From: Acidimicrobiaceae bacterium
Lineage (GTDB): Bacteria; Actinomycetota; Acidimicrobiia; Acidimicrobiales; Aldehydirespiratoraceae
Reading direction: 5' to 3'
Length of the DNA stretch: 64,000 nt
Assembly: GCA_026708645.1 (NCBI GenBank)
Contig: JAPOUM010000041.1
Coordinates: 1 to 64,000, forward strand
This document shows, piece by piece, positions 25,171-33,597 of the stretch. The stretch's first letter is position 1; each line of letters begins with the position of its first letter. Position numbers and translations under genes: made by a program. The notes beneath the pieces were generated by a model. The model saw nothing but the letters and a program-made list of their open reading frames with translations. It searched no databases and was not told where the DNA came from.

Positions 25171-28100
25171 GTGTTCTCAGAGAGTCCCGAGTACGAGATC
25201 GATGAGATCGAGCACTGGGGGCAGTGGAGCGAACGACAACGGCTGACCGCTCTGTCCGCCAAGGACAGGGGCATCGATCTTGTAGCGCGTCACCGCGACG
25301 GCAGCTGGATCGCTGTTCAGTGCAAGTGCTATGCGCCCGACAAGCGGGTTTCCAAAAGTGACATCGACTCGTTCCTGAGCCTGTCGCAAGCCACCGACGC
25401 CGACGACCGGCCGGTGTTCTCGATGCGCTGGATCGTCACTACGTCGCCGTGGACCGAAAACGCGTCCGAGCAGGTCGACAGCCTCGGCTCTTCGGTGCGG
25501 CGCATCGACTTCCTACGGCACGAATACGAGAAGATCAGCGAGAAACTGCGACAGCGGCCCGTGCGCACGCCGTGGCCGCGCCAACGCGAAGCCATCGACA
25601 AGGTCGTAGCGGGCCTGTCACATCACGACCGGGGCCGGATGGTGATGGCCTGCGGCACCGGCAAGACTTTCACGTCGCTGCGAATCGCCGAAGGGGTGGT
25701 GCCAGACGGAGGGCGCATAGCTTTCGTGGCGCCGAGCATCGCTCTGGTCGCTCAAGCACGCCGGGAGTGGCTGCTGCACACCGCGCGTACTCTTGACTGC
25801 GTCGTCGTCTGCTCCGACGAGTCCTCCGGTGGTCGCCCCGAGAGCGCCGCCGCTATGCGGGTTTCGGAGCTGGAGTGCCCAGTGACGACATCGCCGCGGC
25901 GTCTGGGCGACCTGCTCGACCCCGACCGTGGCGCTGAAGCGACTCGAGTGGTTTTCTGCACCTACCAGTCGCTTCATCGCATCTGCGAAGCACAGCAAGA
26001 CCACGGTGCCGGAGCTTTCGATCTGGTGCTCTGCGACGAAGCCCATCGCACTACCGGCGCCATCAGCGACACAGCGGGGCAACGACGCGACAGCGGCTTT
26101 CAGATGGTCCACGACAACGACCGTCTGCGGGCAGTCAAGCGGCTCTACATGACCGCCACGCCGCGCACCTACACGCTCAGTTCCAAAAGGTCGCTGGCGT
26201 CTCGCGGCATCGAGACGGTGGACATGGACGACCAGCACATCTACGGCCCCCTTCTGGAAATGCTGTCGTTCAAAGAGTCGGTCGAGCAGGACCTGCTCAC
26301 CGACTATCGCGTGATCGTGCTGGGCGTCCATTCGGGCACCGTGACGATCGGCGTGCGCAAGAGGCTGATGGCCCTGGGCGACGAAGCAGCAGGATCGCCC
26401 GGCGGCAGCCGACGAGGCGCCAGACCCTTGGTTGTGACCGACGAGGACCTGCAGCGCCTGCTGGGCACCTCGCTCGCCATAAACGGCATGGCCGAGGGCG
26501 ACGACCTCGAAGTGCCGCAGAAGCTGGACCGCACCATCGTCTTCGCCAACTCCATCGCCCGCTCGAAGTTCTACGCGCAGGGGCTGCAGGACTCGCAGCT
26601 GCGGAGCCTGATCACACGGCGGCGACGGCGTGACGGAGAACAGGGAGGCGCTGTGTCCGTCGAGGCTCAGCATCTCGACGGCACAGCGTCGGCTTTCGAC
26701 CGCGGCGTGGAACTGCGCAAACTCGCGGAGGCCGGCACCGACCAATGCGCCCGAGTGGTCTGCAACGCCAAGCTGCTCACCGAGGGCGTAGATGTTCCCT
26801 CGCTCGACGCCGTGGTTTTCATGGAGCCGCGCAACAGCCAGGTGGACATCGTGCAAGCCGTGGGGCGGGTGATGCGCCGCGCCCAGGGCAAGAAGCTCGG
26901 CTACATCGTCCTGCCCGTGCCGGTGCGACCCGGCGGGGACCTGTCCACAGAACTCAAAGCCGACGGCAGCGGCTACGACGCCGTGGCGCAAGTGCTGCTG
27001 GCTCTGCAATCCCACGACAGCCGACTGGCCGAAACGCCCGCCCACTTCGTCAAGCTCATCGACACGCCGCCTGGGCCGCCGATCGGCGGCGGCGGCGGCG
27101 AGGGCGGCGGCGAGGGCGGCGGCGGCGAGGGAACGCAGTTCGTTTTCGATCTGCACTCCGCAGGCGACGCCATCTACGCGCAGGTGGTGGCCGCGTCGGG
27201 GCTGGGGTCGTCGGGCAAGCTCGTCGCCGATGATCTCGGGCTGGCCGTCACCAACGCCGGGGCGCGGCTCAGCGAAGGCGGCTTGGCGGCGCCGCTCGCC
27301 GACGCATTGGGTCTCAGCGTCGATGGCGCCAACTCTGCCGACATCTGCAAGGTCGGCGCTCTGGTGCTGATCAACGCCTGCCTGCTGCACCGCCGCCTGC
27401 GCGACGTGCCCCGCTTCAACGACATCGCCGACCTCGCCACTGTGACCGGCGCCGCGGCGCCCGGCACTGTGCTCGGCGAAGGATGGCGACGGATCCTCGA
27501 GCACGACTACGCCCCGGTTTTCGGCCCTGCTCTCAAAGTGCTGCAGCAGCTCCCGATCCGACCTTTCGCGAACGAGGCGCTGCGCAGCCTCGCTGAGTGC
27601 GCCAACCGCACCGCCGACTCGCTCAGCGAGATGGGCTACGACCACGCAGGCCCGCTGTATCACCGCATCCTGCCCAACGCCGAGGCCTACGGCGCCTTCT
27701 ACACCAAGAACCTGACTGCGCTGATGCTGGCCCGACTGGCCATCGACGACAGCTTCGCCGACTGGTCCGACCCTGCCGCGGTCTCCCGCTTGAAGATCAT
27801 GGACCCGGCCTGCGGCACCGGCACGCTGCTGATGGCGGCGCTGCGCGTGCTCAAGCAGCGCACCGCCGCGAGCCGAGACAGCGGCGCCTCACCCGATGCT
27901 GCTTCACCCGAGGCTGCCCGCAACAACGAATCAGAACTTCACAAGACGCTCGTCGAGAACGTGCTCTACGGGCTCGACATCAACCAGCCGGCCATCCAGT
28001 TCGCCGCCTCGAACTTCACTCTGGGCGCTCCGACTGTCGACTACCGCAAGATGAACCTGTTGACTCTCAGACACGGCCCCCAACCCGACGGGTCGATGAT

Positions 28101-29124
28101 GGCGGGAACTCTCGAAGTGCTCGGACTCGCCGACTCCGACGCCTCACTGCGAAACCTCGTGCAACCCGCCGGCTCGCGGGGACTGGGAGCGCAGTTGAGC
28201 GACTCCGGCGCAAGCTTTCCAACCAGCGGCATCGATCTGGTGATCATGAACCCGCCGTTCACCAACAACGTCAAGAAGAACTCGCAGTTCACGCCGGCCC
28301 AGAAAAAGGCGATGCAGCAGCACGAACTCGGACTGCGCGACACGCTGATGCAATCCGACCCGGAGGCCGCCGCCACCATCGACGCCAACAGCATCGCCAC
28401 CTACTTCACCCCGATCGTGGAGCGCATGCTTTCTTCACCCGGCTCAACACTGGCCTTGGTACTGCCGGCGACCGCTTGCACCGGATCGTCGGGACAGGCA
28501 GAACGCCGCTTCAGGGCGCGGCACTTTCGTATCGAGACGGTTGTGACATCGCACGACCCTAAGCGCATCAACTTCTCGGAGAACACCGACATTCACGAGT
28601 GCCTGCTGATCGCGCGCCGCCGCGAAGAACGCTCCGATCCTGCTGTCGCCGACCCTCCCACCCGGTTCGTGTCGCTGAGCAGGATGCCGACCACACCCGA
28701 TGAGGCTCTCGCAGCCGCTGACGCGATCTCATGCGGCGACTTGGGAGACTGGGGCAGCGTCACGCTGTGGCCCGCTGATCGGGTGTGCGACGGCGACTGG
28801 TCGCCCGTGCAGTGGTACGACGGCGAACTCGCCGAGATCGCCCGCTCACTCGAAACCGGCACGGCGACCCGCCAAAATCAATCGGAAAATTCTACAACCG
28901 AACAACCGAACAACCGAACAACCGAACAACACGAAAGTTCGGGCCGTCCGGCCAGGCGATCCGCGGCGCCTTCAGCCCCTGCGGGCCCGCCACTGTCTCG
29001 AACCCGACGGGAGAGCGGTTCGCGGCGCCTTCAGGCGAGTGAACTCGAGCCTGCCGACCAGCGCCACGCCGTCGGGCCAGGGGGGCAACGCATCCAGGAC
29101 GCTTACAGGAAACGACAACGATGA
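25171..29124 (+). CDS. Type ISP-like restriction-modification enzyme (nuclease-helicase-methyltransferase)
   Basis: A single polypeptide carries, in order, an Mrr-like nuclease (GIDLVARHRDG then QCKCY, about residues 35-50), an SF2 helicase (ACGTGKT near 162, CDEAHRT near 289, helicase C core EGVDVPSLDAVVF with QAVGRVMRR), a coupler, and an N6-adenine methyltransferase (DPACGTGTLL near 876 and NPPF near 1028). This order is that of LlaGI-type enzymes, which methylate one strand, translocate and cut. A Gly/Glu repeat lies near 637-655. The conserved N-terminus begins upstream, beyond the first in-frame start, and the last ~90 residues are out of frame, with the target-recognition part continuing separately at 29237. 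Summed, the pieces give about 1560 aa, the normal family length. Confidence 0.85.
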   Translation: MFSESPEYEIDEIEHWGQWSERQRLTALSAKDRGIDLVARHRDGSWIAVQCKCYAPDKRVSKSDIDSFLSLSQATDADDRPVFSMRWIVTTSPWTENASEQVDSLGSSVRRIDFLRHEYEKISEKLRQRPVRTPWPRQREAIDKVVAGLSHHDRGRMVMACGTGKTFTSLRIAEGVVPDGGRIAFVAPSIALVAQARREWLLHTARTLDCVVVCSDESSGGRPESAAAMRVSELECPVTTSPRRLGDLLDPDRGAEATRVVFCTYQSLHRICEAQQDHGAGAFDLVLCDEAHRTTGAISDTAGQRRDSGFQMVHDNDRLRAVKRLYMTATPRTYTLSSKRSLASRGIETVDMDDQHIYGPLLEMLSFKESVEQDLLTDYRVIVLGVHSGTVTIGVRKRLMALGDEAAGSPGGSRRGARPLVVTDEDLQRLLGTSLAINGMAEGDDLEVPQKLDRTIVFANSIARSKFYAQGLQDSQLRSLITRRRRRDGEQGGAVSVEAQHLDGTASAFDRGVELRKLAEAGTDQCARVVCNAKLLTEGVDVPSLDAVVFMEPRNSQVDIVQAVGRVMRRAQGKKLGYIVLPVPVRPGGDLSTELKADGSGYDAVAQVLLALQSHDSRLAETPAHFVKLIDTPPGPPIGGGGGEGGGEGGGGEGTQFVFDLHSAGDAIYAQVVAASGLGSSGKLVADDLGLAVTNAGARLSEGGLAAPLADALGLSVDGANSADICKVGALVLINACLLHRRLRDVPRFNDIADLATVTGAAAPGTVLGEGWRRILEHDYAPVFGPALKVLQQLPIRPFANEALRSLAECANRTADSLSEMGYDHAGPLYHRILPNAEAYGAFYTKNLTALMLARLAIDDSFADWSDPAAVSRLKIMDPACGTGTLLMAALRVLKQRTAASRDSGASPDAASPEAARNNESELHKTLVENVLYGLDINQPAIQFAASNFTLGAPTVDYRKMNLLTLRHGPQPDGSMMAGTLEVLGLADSDASLRNLVQPAGSRGLGAQLSDSGASFPTSGIDLVIMNPPFTNNVKKNSQFTPAQKKAMQQHELGLRDTLMQSDPEAAATIDANSIATYFTPIVERMLSSPGSTLALVLPATACTGSSGQAERRFRARHFRIETVVTSHDPKRINFSENTDIHECLLIARRREERSDPAVADPPTRFVSLSRMPTTPDEALAAADAISCGDLGDWGSVTLWPADRVCDGDWSPVQWYDGELAEIARSLETGTATRQNQSENSTTEQPNNRTTEQHESSGRPARRSAAPSAPAGPPLSRTRRESGSRRLQASELEPADQRHAVGPGGQRIQDAYRKRQR
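28894..28930 (+). repeat. 8-bp tandem repeat AACAACCG, about 4.6 units
   Basis: Perfect units lie at 28901, 28909 and 28917, with a leading unit differing by one base or less and a 6-base partial unit at the end. Eight is not a multiple of three, so each slip changes the frame. The repeat stands at the junction between methyltransferase and target-recognition regions of the restriction gene, and normal coding similarity is lost right after it. Confidence 0.85.
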
Positions 29125-29240
29125 ACAATGACTTTTGCCCGGTCGGTGAGAACCGGCTCGAACCTGTCGACCGACAGCACGGTGTCGGCCCAGCAGGACG
29201 GCGCATCCAGGACGCGTTCGAGCCGAGGATTCAGTCGTGA
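29044..29240 (+). repeat. Degenerate ~113-bp direct repeat in target-recognition linker
   Basis: Sequence from 29044 (CTCGAGCCTGCCGACC) recurs at 29157 (CTCGAACCTGTCGACC), and both run into CGCATCCAGGACGC. Each encodes the motif GPxGxRIQDA but in different frames (frame of the main gene, then a shifted frame). A third weak copy, FGPSGQAIRGAF, lies at about 28936 in yet another frame. Confidence 0.6.
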
Positions 29241-29836
29241 ACTACTACGCGTTCTGGTCGGCTTCGTCGAAGATTCGCAAGACCATGAGGGGCGAGCCCG
29301 AGCAAGCCATGGCGCCGCGTCCCGGCAAAGAACGACTAGCTGAGCGCTATTGGGCGCAGCGCAGCAAGCTGCTAGCAGCCAACCGTCACGACACGGTCTC
29401 GGGAAGGCTTGTGGCCGTCTACAGCGAGACGCCGTCGGTCGGGTCGGCCTGGGTGCCCGTCGCAGTCAGCAGCGACGGCGAAGCGAAATCGCTCTGCGTC
29501 TGGTGGAACAGCACGCCTGTGCGGCTGATGCTGCTGAACCGACGCAGCAAGAAGCTCACTTATCCGTCGTGGTCGCTGGATCAGCTGCGCAGCGTCGCGG
29601 TGCCTTCCCCATCCAACCCCGCATGGGGCGACCTGCTGGCGGCCTACCAGCAGGCCTGCGACATCGAACTGCTGCCGCTGCGCGACGGGCAGCGATGCGA
29701 AGGCCGTCTCATCATCGACCGCGCTGCGGCTCGAGTGCTCGACGTGCCCGAGGCTGAGATCGCCGACTGGCGCCTTCGTCTGGCCCGCGAGCCGACGATC
29801 TCCAACCAGCCTGCGGACGCCCCGCATCCTCCCTGA
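29237..29836 (+). pseudogene. Detached target-recognition (C-terminal) part of the restriction enzyme
   Basis: This 199-codon frame contains RLAERYWAQRSKLL, VGSAWVPV, SLCVWWNSTPVRLMLL and YPSWSLDQLRSVAVP, the conserved end of Type ISP specificity domains, where the N-terminal part is recognised as DNA-reading and the asparagine motif as structural. It has no proper start of its own (a GTG at 29237 overlaps the stop of the preceding frame). At least one frameshift separates it from the main gene in addition to the 8-bp repeat. It may be a decayed piece, a subunit made separately, or one state of a phase-variable locus. Confidence 0.65.
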
Positions 29837-29914
29837 AGCGGCTGCTCCAGCCTGACCGGCCTCCCCTGAATAAGCCCGTTTTAGCCTTTAACTAATGGCC
29901 TTTACCGAAAAATG

Positions 29915-29943
29915 TTGCTTTTGTCACACCCATGCTCTATACT
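29915..29943 (+). promoter_or_regulatory. Promoter of the DUF222/HNH gene
   Basis: TTGCTT (29915-29920), a 17-bp spacer and TATACT (29938-29943) form the best sigma-70-type promoter in the window. The ATG at 29951 lies 7 nt after the -10, exactly where transcription should start, so the mRNA is leaderless. Confidence 0.7.
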
Positions 29944-29950
29944 ACTGTTC

Positions 29951-31513
29951 ATGATGTTGACCGATGCCCGGCAAGCCACAGCAGCCGCCAACCGGATGCT
30001 CACCACAGTGCGCTCCGGCGCTGTCGGACTAGCTGAACTGCGCGAGGCGCTGGCCGAGTCGCGGGCGTTCATCGCAGCCGGGACCGCGTTCCAGACCGCC
30101 GCCGCGGAACTGATCGCCGCACGGCAACGCCACGGCGACGGCGGCGTCGAGATCCTGGCAGCGTCTGCTGGACTCTCACAACGCGAAGCCCGTAACCAGG
30201 TCGCCACTGTCGCCGCTTTGCAGAAAGTCCCGAAGCTGCGAGACGCGGTGCAAACCGGGGCTGTGCCCCAAGACAACGCCCGACGGCTCGCCGCGGCGAT
30301 CACCAAAACCGGAGCCGAAGCAGTAGCAGACGACACGACACTGCTAAAGCAGGCATCGCGGATGCGGCCCGAGCAGTTCGCGAAAACCGCGCAACGCTGG
30401 ATCAACACCCACCAAACCGACGACGGCACATCAGAACACCAGCAACAACGCGCCAGACGGCACCTGAAGATGTTCGACACCGACGACGGCATGGTCGCAC
30501 TGCGAGGCGAGTTCGACAAGATCACCGGCACACGCATCCACAACCGGCTGCTGCACACCGCCCGACAGCTCCTCAACACCGACAAGAAACTCCCCAAAGC
30601 GCAACGACGCGAATTCCCGCAATGCCTGGCAGACGCCCTGCAACACCACACCACCAAAAGCACAAAGCCCCCAACCATCGGCACAGAAGCTCAAAGAGCC
30701 AACGGCACAGAGGCTCAAAGAGCCGGCACAGCCAAAGCCGAAGGCGCGAACGCCAGCGTCGCAGGCCCAAGCAGCAGCGCTGGGCAAACCTCAACGAACA
30801 ACGCCGCGACCGCCGGCAACAGCGAGAACACCGCCCGTGGCAGCATCGCTGCCAGCGAGGCAGCCGCCAGCGACAGCGCCGGCGAAAGCGAAGGCGCCGC
30901 AACCGGCACAGAGGCGGGCAGCGGCTGGATCGCCGACATCACAGTGCTCGCCCATATCGACGACAACACCGGCGAACTCATCGGCGAACTCTCCGACGGA
31001 ACCAAACTGCCGGCAGCAGTGCTCGAAGAACTGTCATGCAACGCACGCTGGACCGGACTGATCCACGACCGCGCAGGAGACGCCACCTGGCGCAGCCGCT
31101 CACGCCGCAGCGTCACCGAAACACAATGGCAAACACTGCTCGCCACATACGGCGGCTGCTTCCACTGTGGGGCACCCGCAGGCATGTGCCAAGCCCACCA
31201 CATCACCCCCTACTCCAAAGGCGGCGCCACCAACCTCGACAACCTGATCATGGTCTGCTGGAACTGCCACCACAAAATCCACCACCACAACTGGCGGATC
31301 GACAAGCATTCTGACGGCAGCCACAGCCTGCACCCACCCGACCGCACGATCGGGCAACCCCGCCACGGGCCAGCCTGTGCAGACGACTACCCGCCAGAAC
31401 CAGAACCCCCGCCAAAACCACCAACCCCAACAAGCCCAACCCGAAAAAGAAACGGAGGCGCCCGAAACAACACCCAAGCACAGCTGTGGACGAGCCGCGG
31501 GCGGCGCGGATGA
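29951..31513 (+). CDS. DUF222 / HNH endonuclease (13E12 repeat family)
   Basis: This 520-aa protein combines an N-terminal DUF222 helical domain (about residues 1-215) with a C-terminal HNH nuclease: the zinc pairs CFHCG and CWNC flank CQAHHITPYSKGGATNLDNLIMV. The middle (about 220-315) is a low-complexity Ala/Ser/Glu/Gly stretch with short repeats (IGTEAQRANGTEAQRAGT), and the tail is Pro-rich. The family is abundant, multicopy and often variable in actinobacteria, and its biological role is not established. The start is fixed by the leaderless promoter, and an in-frame extension to 29912 would lie upstream of transcription. Confidence 0.88.
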   Translation: MMLTDARQATAAANRMLTTVRSGAVGLAELREALAESRAFIAAGTAFQTAAAELIAARQRHGDGGVEILAASAGLSQREARNQVATVAALQKVPKLRDAVQTGAVPQDNARRLAAAITKTGAEAVADDTTLLKQASRMRPEQFAKTAQRWINTHQTDDGTSEHQQQRARRHLKMFDTDDGMVALRGEFDKITGTRIHNRLLHTARQLLNTDKKLPKAQRREFPQCLADALQHHTTKSTKPPTIGTEAQRANGTEAQRAGTAKAEGANASVAGPSSSAGQTSTNNAATAGNSENTARGSIAASEAAASDSAGESEGAATGTEAGSGWIADITVLAHIDDNTGELIGELSDGTKLPAAVLEELSCNARWTGLIHDRAGDATWRSRSRRSVTETQWQTLLATYGGCFHCGAPAGMCQAHHITPYSKGGATNLDNLIMVCWNCHHKIHHHNWRIDKHSDGSHSLHPPDRTIGQPRHGPACADDYPPEPEPPPKPPTPTSPTRKRNGGARNNTQAQLWTSRGRRG

Positions 31514-31689
31514 TCGAAACAGAAACGGAGGCGCCCAAGACAACACCCAAGACACCAACAGACAAGGCCGAGCTGGAACACGAGGCCGAGACCCGACCCG
31601 AACGAAACGAGCCAGAAACCCAGCCCCGACAACGCTCTGGTAAAGCCGTCCCGACCTGAGACAGACGCCTCAGGAGACGGCGGGCAGGG

Positions 31690-31937
31690 CGGGATTAGCT
31701 GCGGGAGGACTGCTGCTCGACGATGCCGCCGTCGGCGAGGACAACCCGGTCGCGGACAAGCAGGACTAGCCGCGAGGGGACTGCTGCTGGGTTCACACCC
31801 GCCACCGCATTGTCAGCCAACTCAGCGGACGAACAGGACTAGCCGCGGGAGGATTGCTGCTGGACCGCCATAGACGGGATCATCAGCCGCCCAGATGGAC
31901 GACAAGCAGGACTAGCGACGGGGGGATTGCTGCTGGG
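31690..31937. repeat. Four degenerate copies of the rsgA 3' end
   Basis: A motif close to CAGGACTAGCCGCGGGAGGATTGCTGCTGG, whose last copy is the actual end of rsgA (31907-31937), recurs upstream in plus coordinates at about 31690, 31765 and 31834, with a period of about 70-75 bp and unrelated spacers. Each copy retains the stop codon position. The stretch 31514-31690 between the HNH gene and the array has no gene. Confidence 0.75.
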
Positions 31938-33144
31938 CCAGCTCGTCGCGCAGGCCGATGAAGCGCTGCAAGCGGCGCCGGTCGAGATCGCCGGTCTGCA
32001 CGGCCTCGTTGACTGCGCAGCCGGGTTCTGCGCCGTGCGCGCAGTCCGAGAAGCGGCAGTGGAGGCTGCGCTGCTCGATGTCGGCGAAGACTCGGCTCAA
32101 GGCGTTCCGCATGTCGGTCAAACCCAGCGCTCGCACCCCGGGCGTGTCGATAACGAGTCCGGCGTCGCCGGGCAACAGCACGAGCCGCCGCGCCACCGTC
32201 GTGTGGCGCCCCCGGCGATCCGACGTCCGCACTTCGGCGGTCGCCACCACTTCAGCGCCGGCCAGAGCATTGACCAGGGTCGATTTGCCCGAGCCGCTGG
32301 CGCCTAGCAACACCAGCGTCCGGCCCGGCCCCAACCGCGAACGCAAGCCGTCGAGGCCCGAGCCGCTGCGCGCGCTGAGCGTCAGCACCTCCACCTCACC
32401 TGCAACAGCCCGGACCGTTTCGGCCGCGTCGGCGGCGTCAGCGGCGTCAACAGCCTGATCGGCCTTGGTGAGCAGGATCACAGTCTCGGCGCAGCTCTCG
32501 CGTGCCATCACCAGCATCCGCTCGAAACGTCCCGCAGGCAGCGGCCGATCCAGACCGGCGACGATGCCCACCACATCGAAGTTGGCGGCCAACGCCTGAT
32601 CGCCGCCGCGCTCGGACGGATCACGACGCGCCAGAACGCTGAACCGGGGCAGCACACGACTTATCACCACGACGTCCTGGGATTCGGCCAGCTGCACCCA
32701 GTCGCCGGTGACCGGCGCCGTCACTGACTGGGCGCGCACCGAGTCCGAGCCGGCTCGCACCATGCCGTGAGCCGTCACCACGTCGCATTCGCCGCGGTCG
32801 ACCTGCACCACTCGCCCGAGCCCGAGACCGGGCTCGCCTTCGAACCCTGACACTTGGCGATCCGGGCGCTCGAAATCGGGTTCGCCTTCGAACCCTGACA
32901 CTCGGCGATCCGGGCGCTCGAGATCGGGAGATTCTGGCCGGCGGAGACCGTGGTCGTCTTCCGGGCTTGATGCTCCGATGGGCGCCTGCGACTGATCTTC
33001 AGGGCCGAAGCAACCAGGCAGCTTCGTCGCCCTCGACCCGCTCGACGGGCCAGGCCCCGGCGACGGCGGCAACACGGCAGCAACACGGGATTGGTAACCC
33101 CAGCGGTTGAGCACCCCGGCATCGGATTCGCTAGTCACATTCAA
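31912..33144 (-). CDS. rsgA: Ribosome small-subunit-dependent GTPase A
   Basis: RsgA is a circularly permuted GTPase that helps mature the 30S subunit. The order of G motifs is characteristic: G4 (LLTKAD near residue 224) comes before G1 (GASGSGKSTLVNA near 280) and G3 (DTPGVR). The C-terminal zinc knuckle CRFSDCAHGAEPGC is present, and an OB fold lies at about 105-160. The first ~100 residues are not part of the family and contain a 16-residue tandem repeat (RPDRxVSGFEGEP twice). A shorter start just before the OB fold (for example near 32840) may be the real one. Confidence 0.9.
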   Translation of the reverse strand: MNVTSESDAGVLNRWGYQSRVAAVLPPSPGPGPSSGSRATKLPGCFGPEDQSQAPIGASSPEDDHGLRRPESPDLERPDRRVSGFEGEPDFERPDRQVSGFEGEPGLGLGRVVQVDRGECDVVTAHGMVRAGSDSVRAQSVTAPVTGDWVQLAESQDVVVISRVLPRFSVLARRDPSERGGDQALAANFDVVGIVAGLDRPLPAGRFERMLVMARESCAETVILLTKADQAVDAADAADAAETVRAVAGEVEVLTLSARSGSGLDGLRSRLGPGRTLVLLGASGSGKSTLVNALAGAEVVATAEVRTSDRRGRHTTVARRLVLLPGDAGLVIDTPGVRALGLTDMRNALSRVFADIEQRSLHCRFSDCAHGAEPGCAVNEAVQTGDLDRRRLQRFIGLRDELAQQQSPRR

Positions 33145-33232
33145 TCACGGGCCTCCAGCGCCGTCCTGTCCTGGGACCGGCGCCCGACCGGCGGCGCACC
33201 CGCCTCAAAACGATCACACCGGCACCGGCCAC

Positions 33233-33433
33233 CGCAACACCACCACACCGCCAGAACACTCCTCTGATACGCCAGACCGACAAGCCCGATCCCATCGACG
33301 ACCCTGAGACCCGCAACACCACCACACCGCCAGAACACTCCTCTGATACGCCAGACCGATGATACGCCAGATTGATGAGCCCGATCCCATCGACGACCCT
33401 GAGACCCGCAACACCACCACACCACCAGAACAC
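33233..33433. repeat. 79-95 bp tandem repeat, about 2.3 copies
   Basis: The unit CGCAACACCACCACACCGCC...GACCCTGAGACC occurs at 33233-33311 and 33312-33406, with a third partial copy to 33433. The second copy has an internal duplication of GATACGCCAGA. A smaller duplication (CTAATGCTCCA[C/T]TGAA twice) lies at 33489-33521. No gene is evident between rsgA and 33598. Confidence 0.85.
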
Positions 33434-33597
33434 ACCAGCGGCGCCCTGTGGCACCCCGCGGCGCCTCAAAACCGCCACGCCTATCGCACTAATGCTCCAC
33501 TGAAACTAATGCTCCATTGAAGCGCCTACGCTCTCACCGATGACAAACACCATCTCGACGACCGCGCTTTCGGGCACGAGCGCTGAACGGGGCGGAC

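Noticed and set aside
31690-31937. CRISPR array at the rsgA end
   Set aside because: There are four imperfect repeats at a ~70-75 bp period with drifting repeat sequence and no cas genes. One repeat is the end of rsgA itself.
33233-33433. CRISPR-like array
   Set aside because: The repeat unit is 79-95 bp without distinct spacers; it is a plain tandem duplication.
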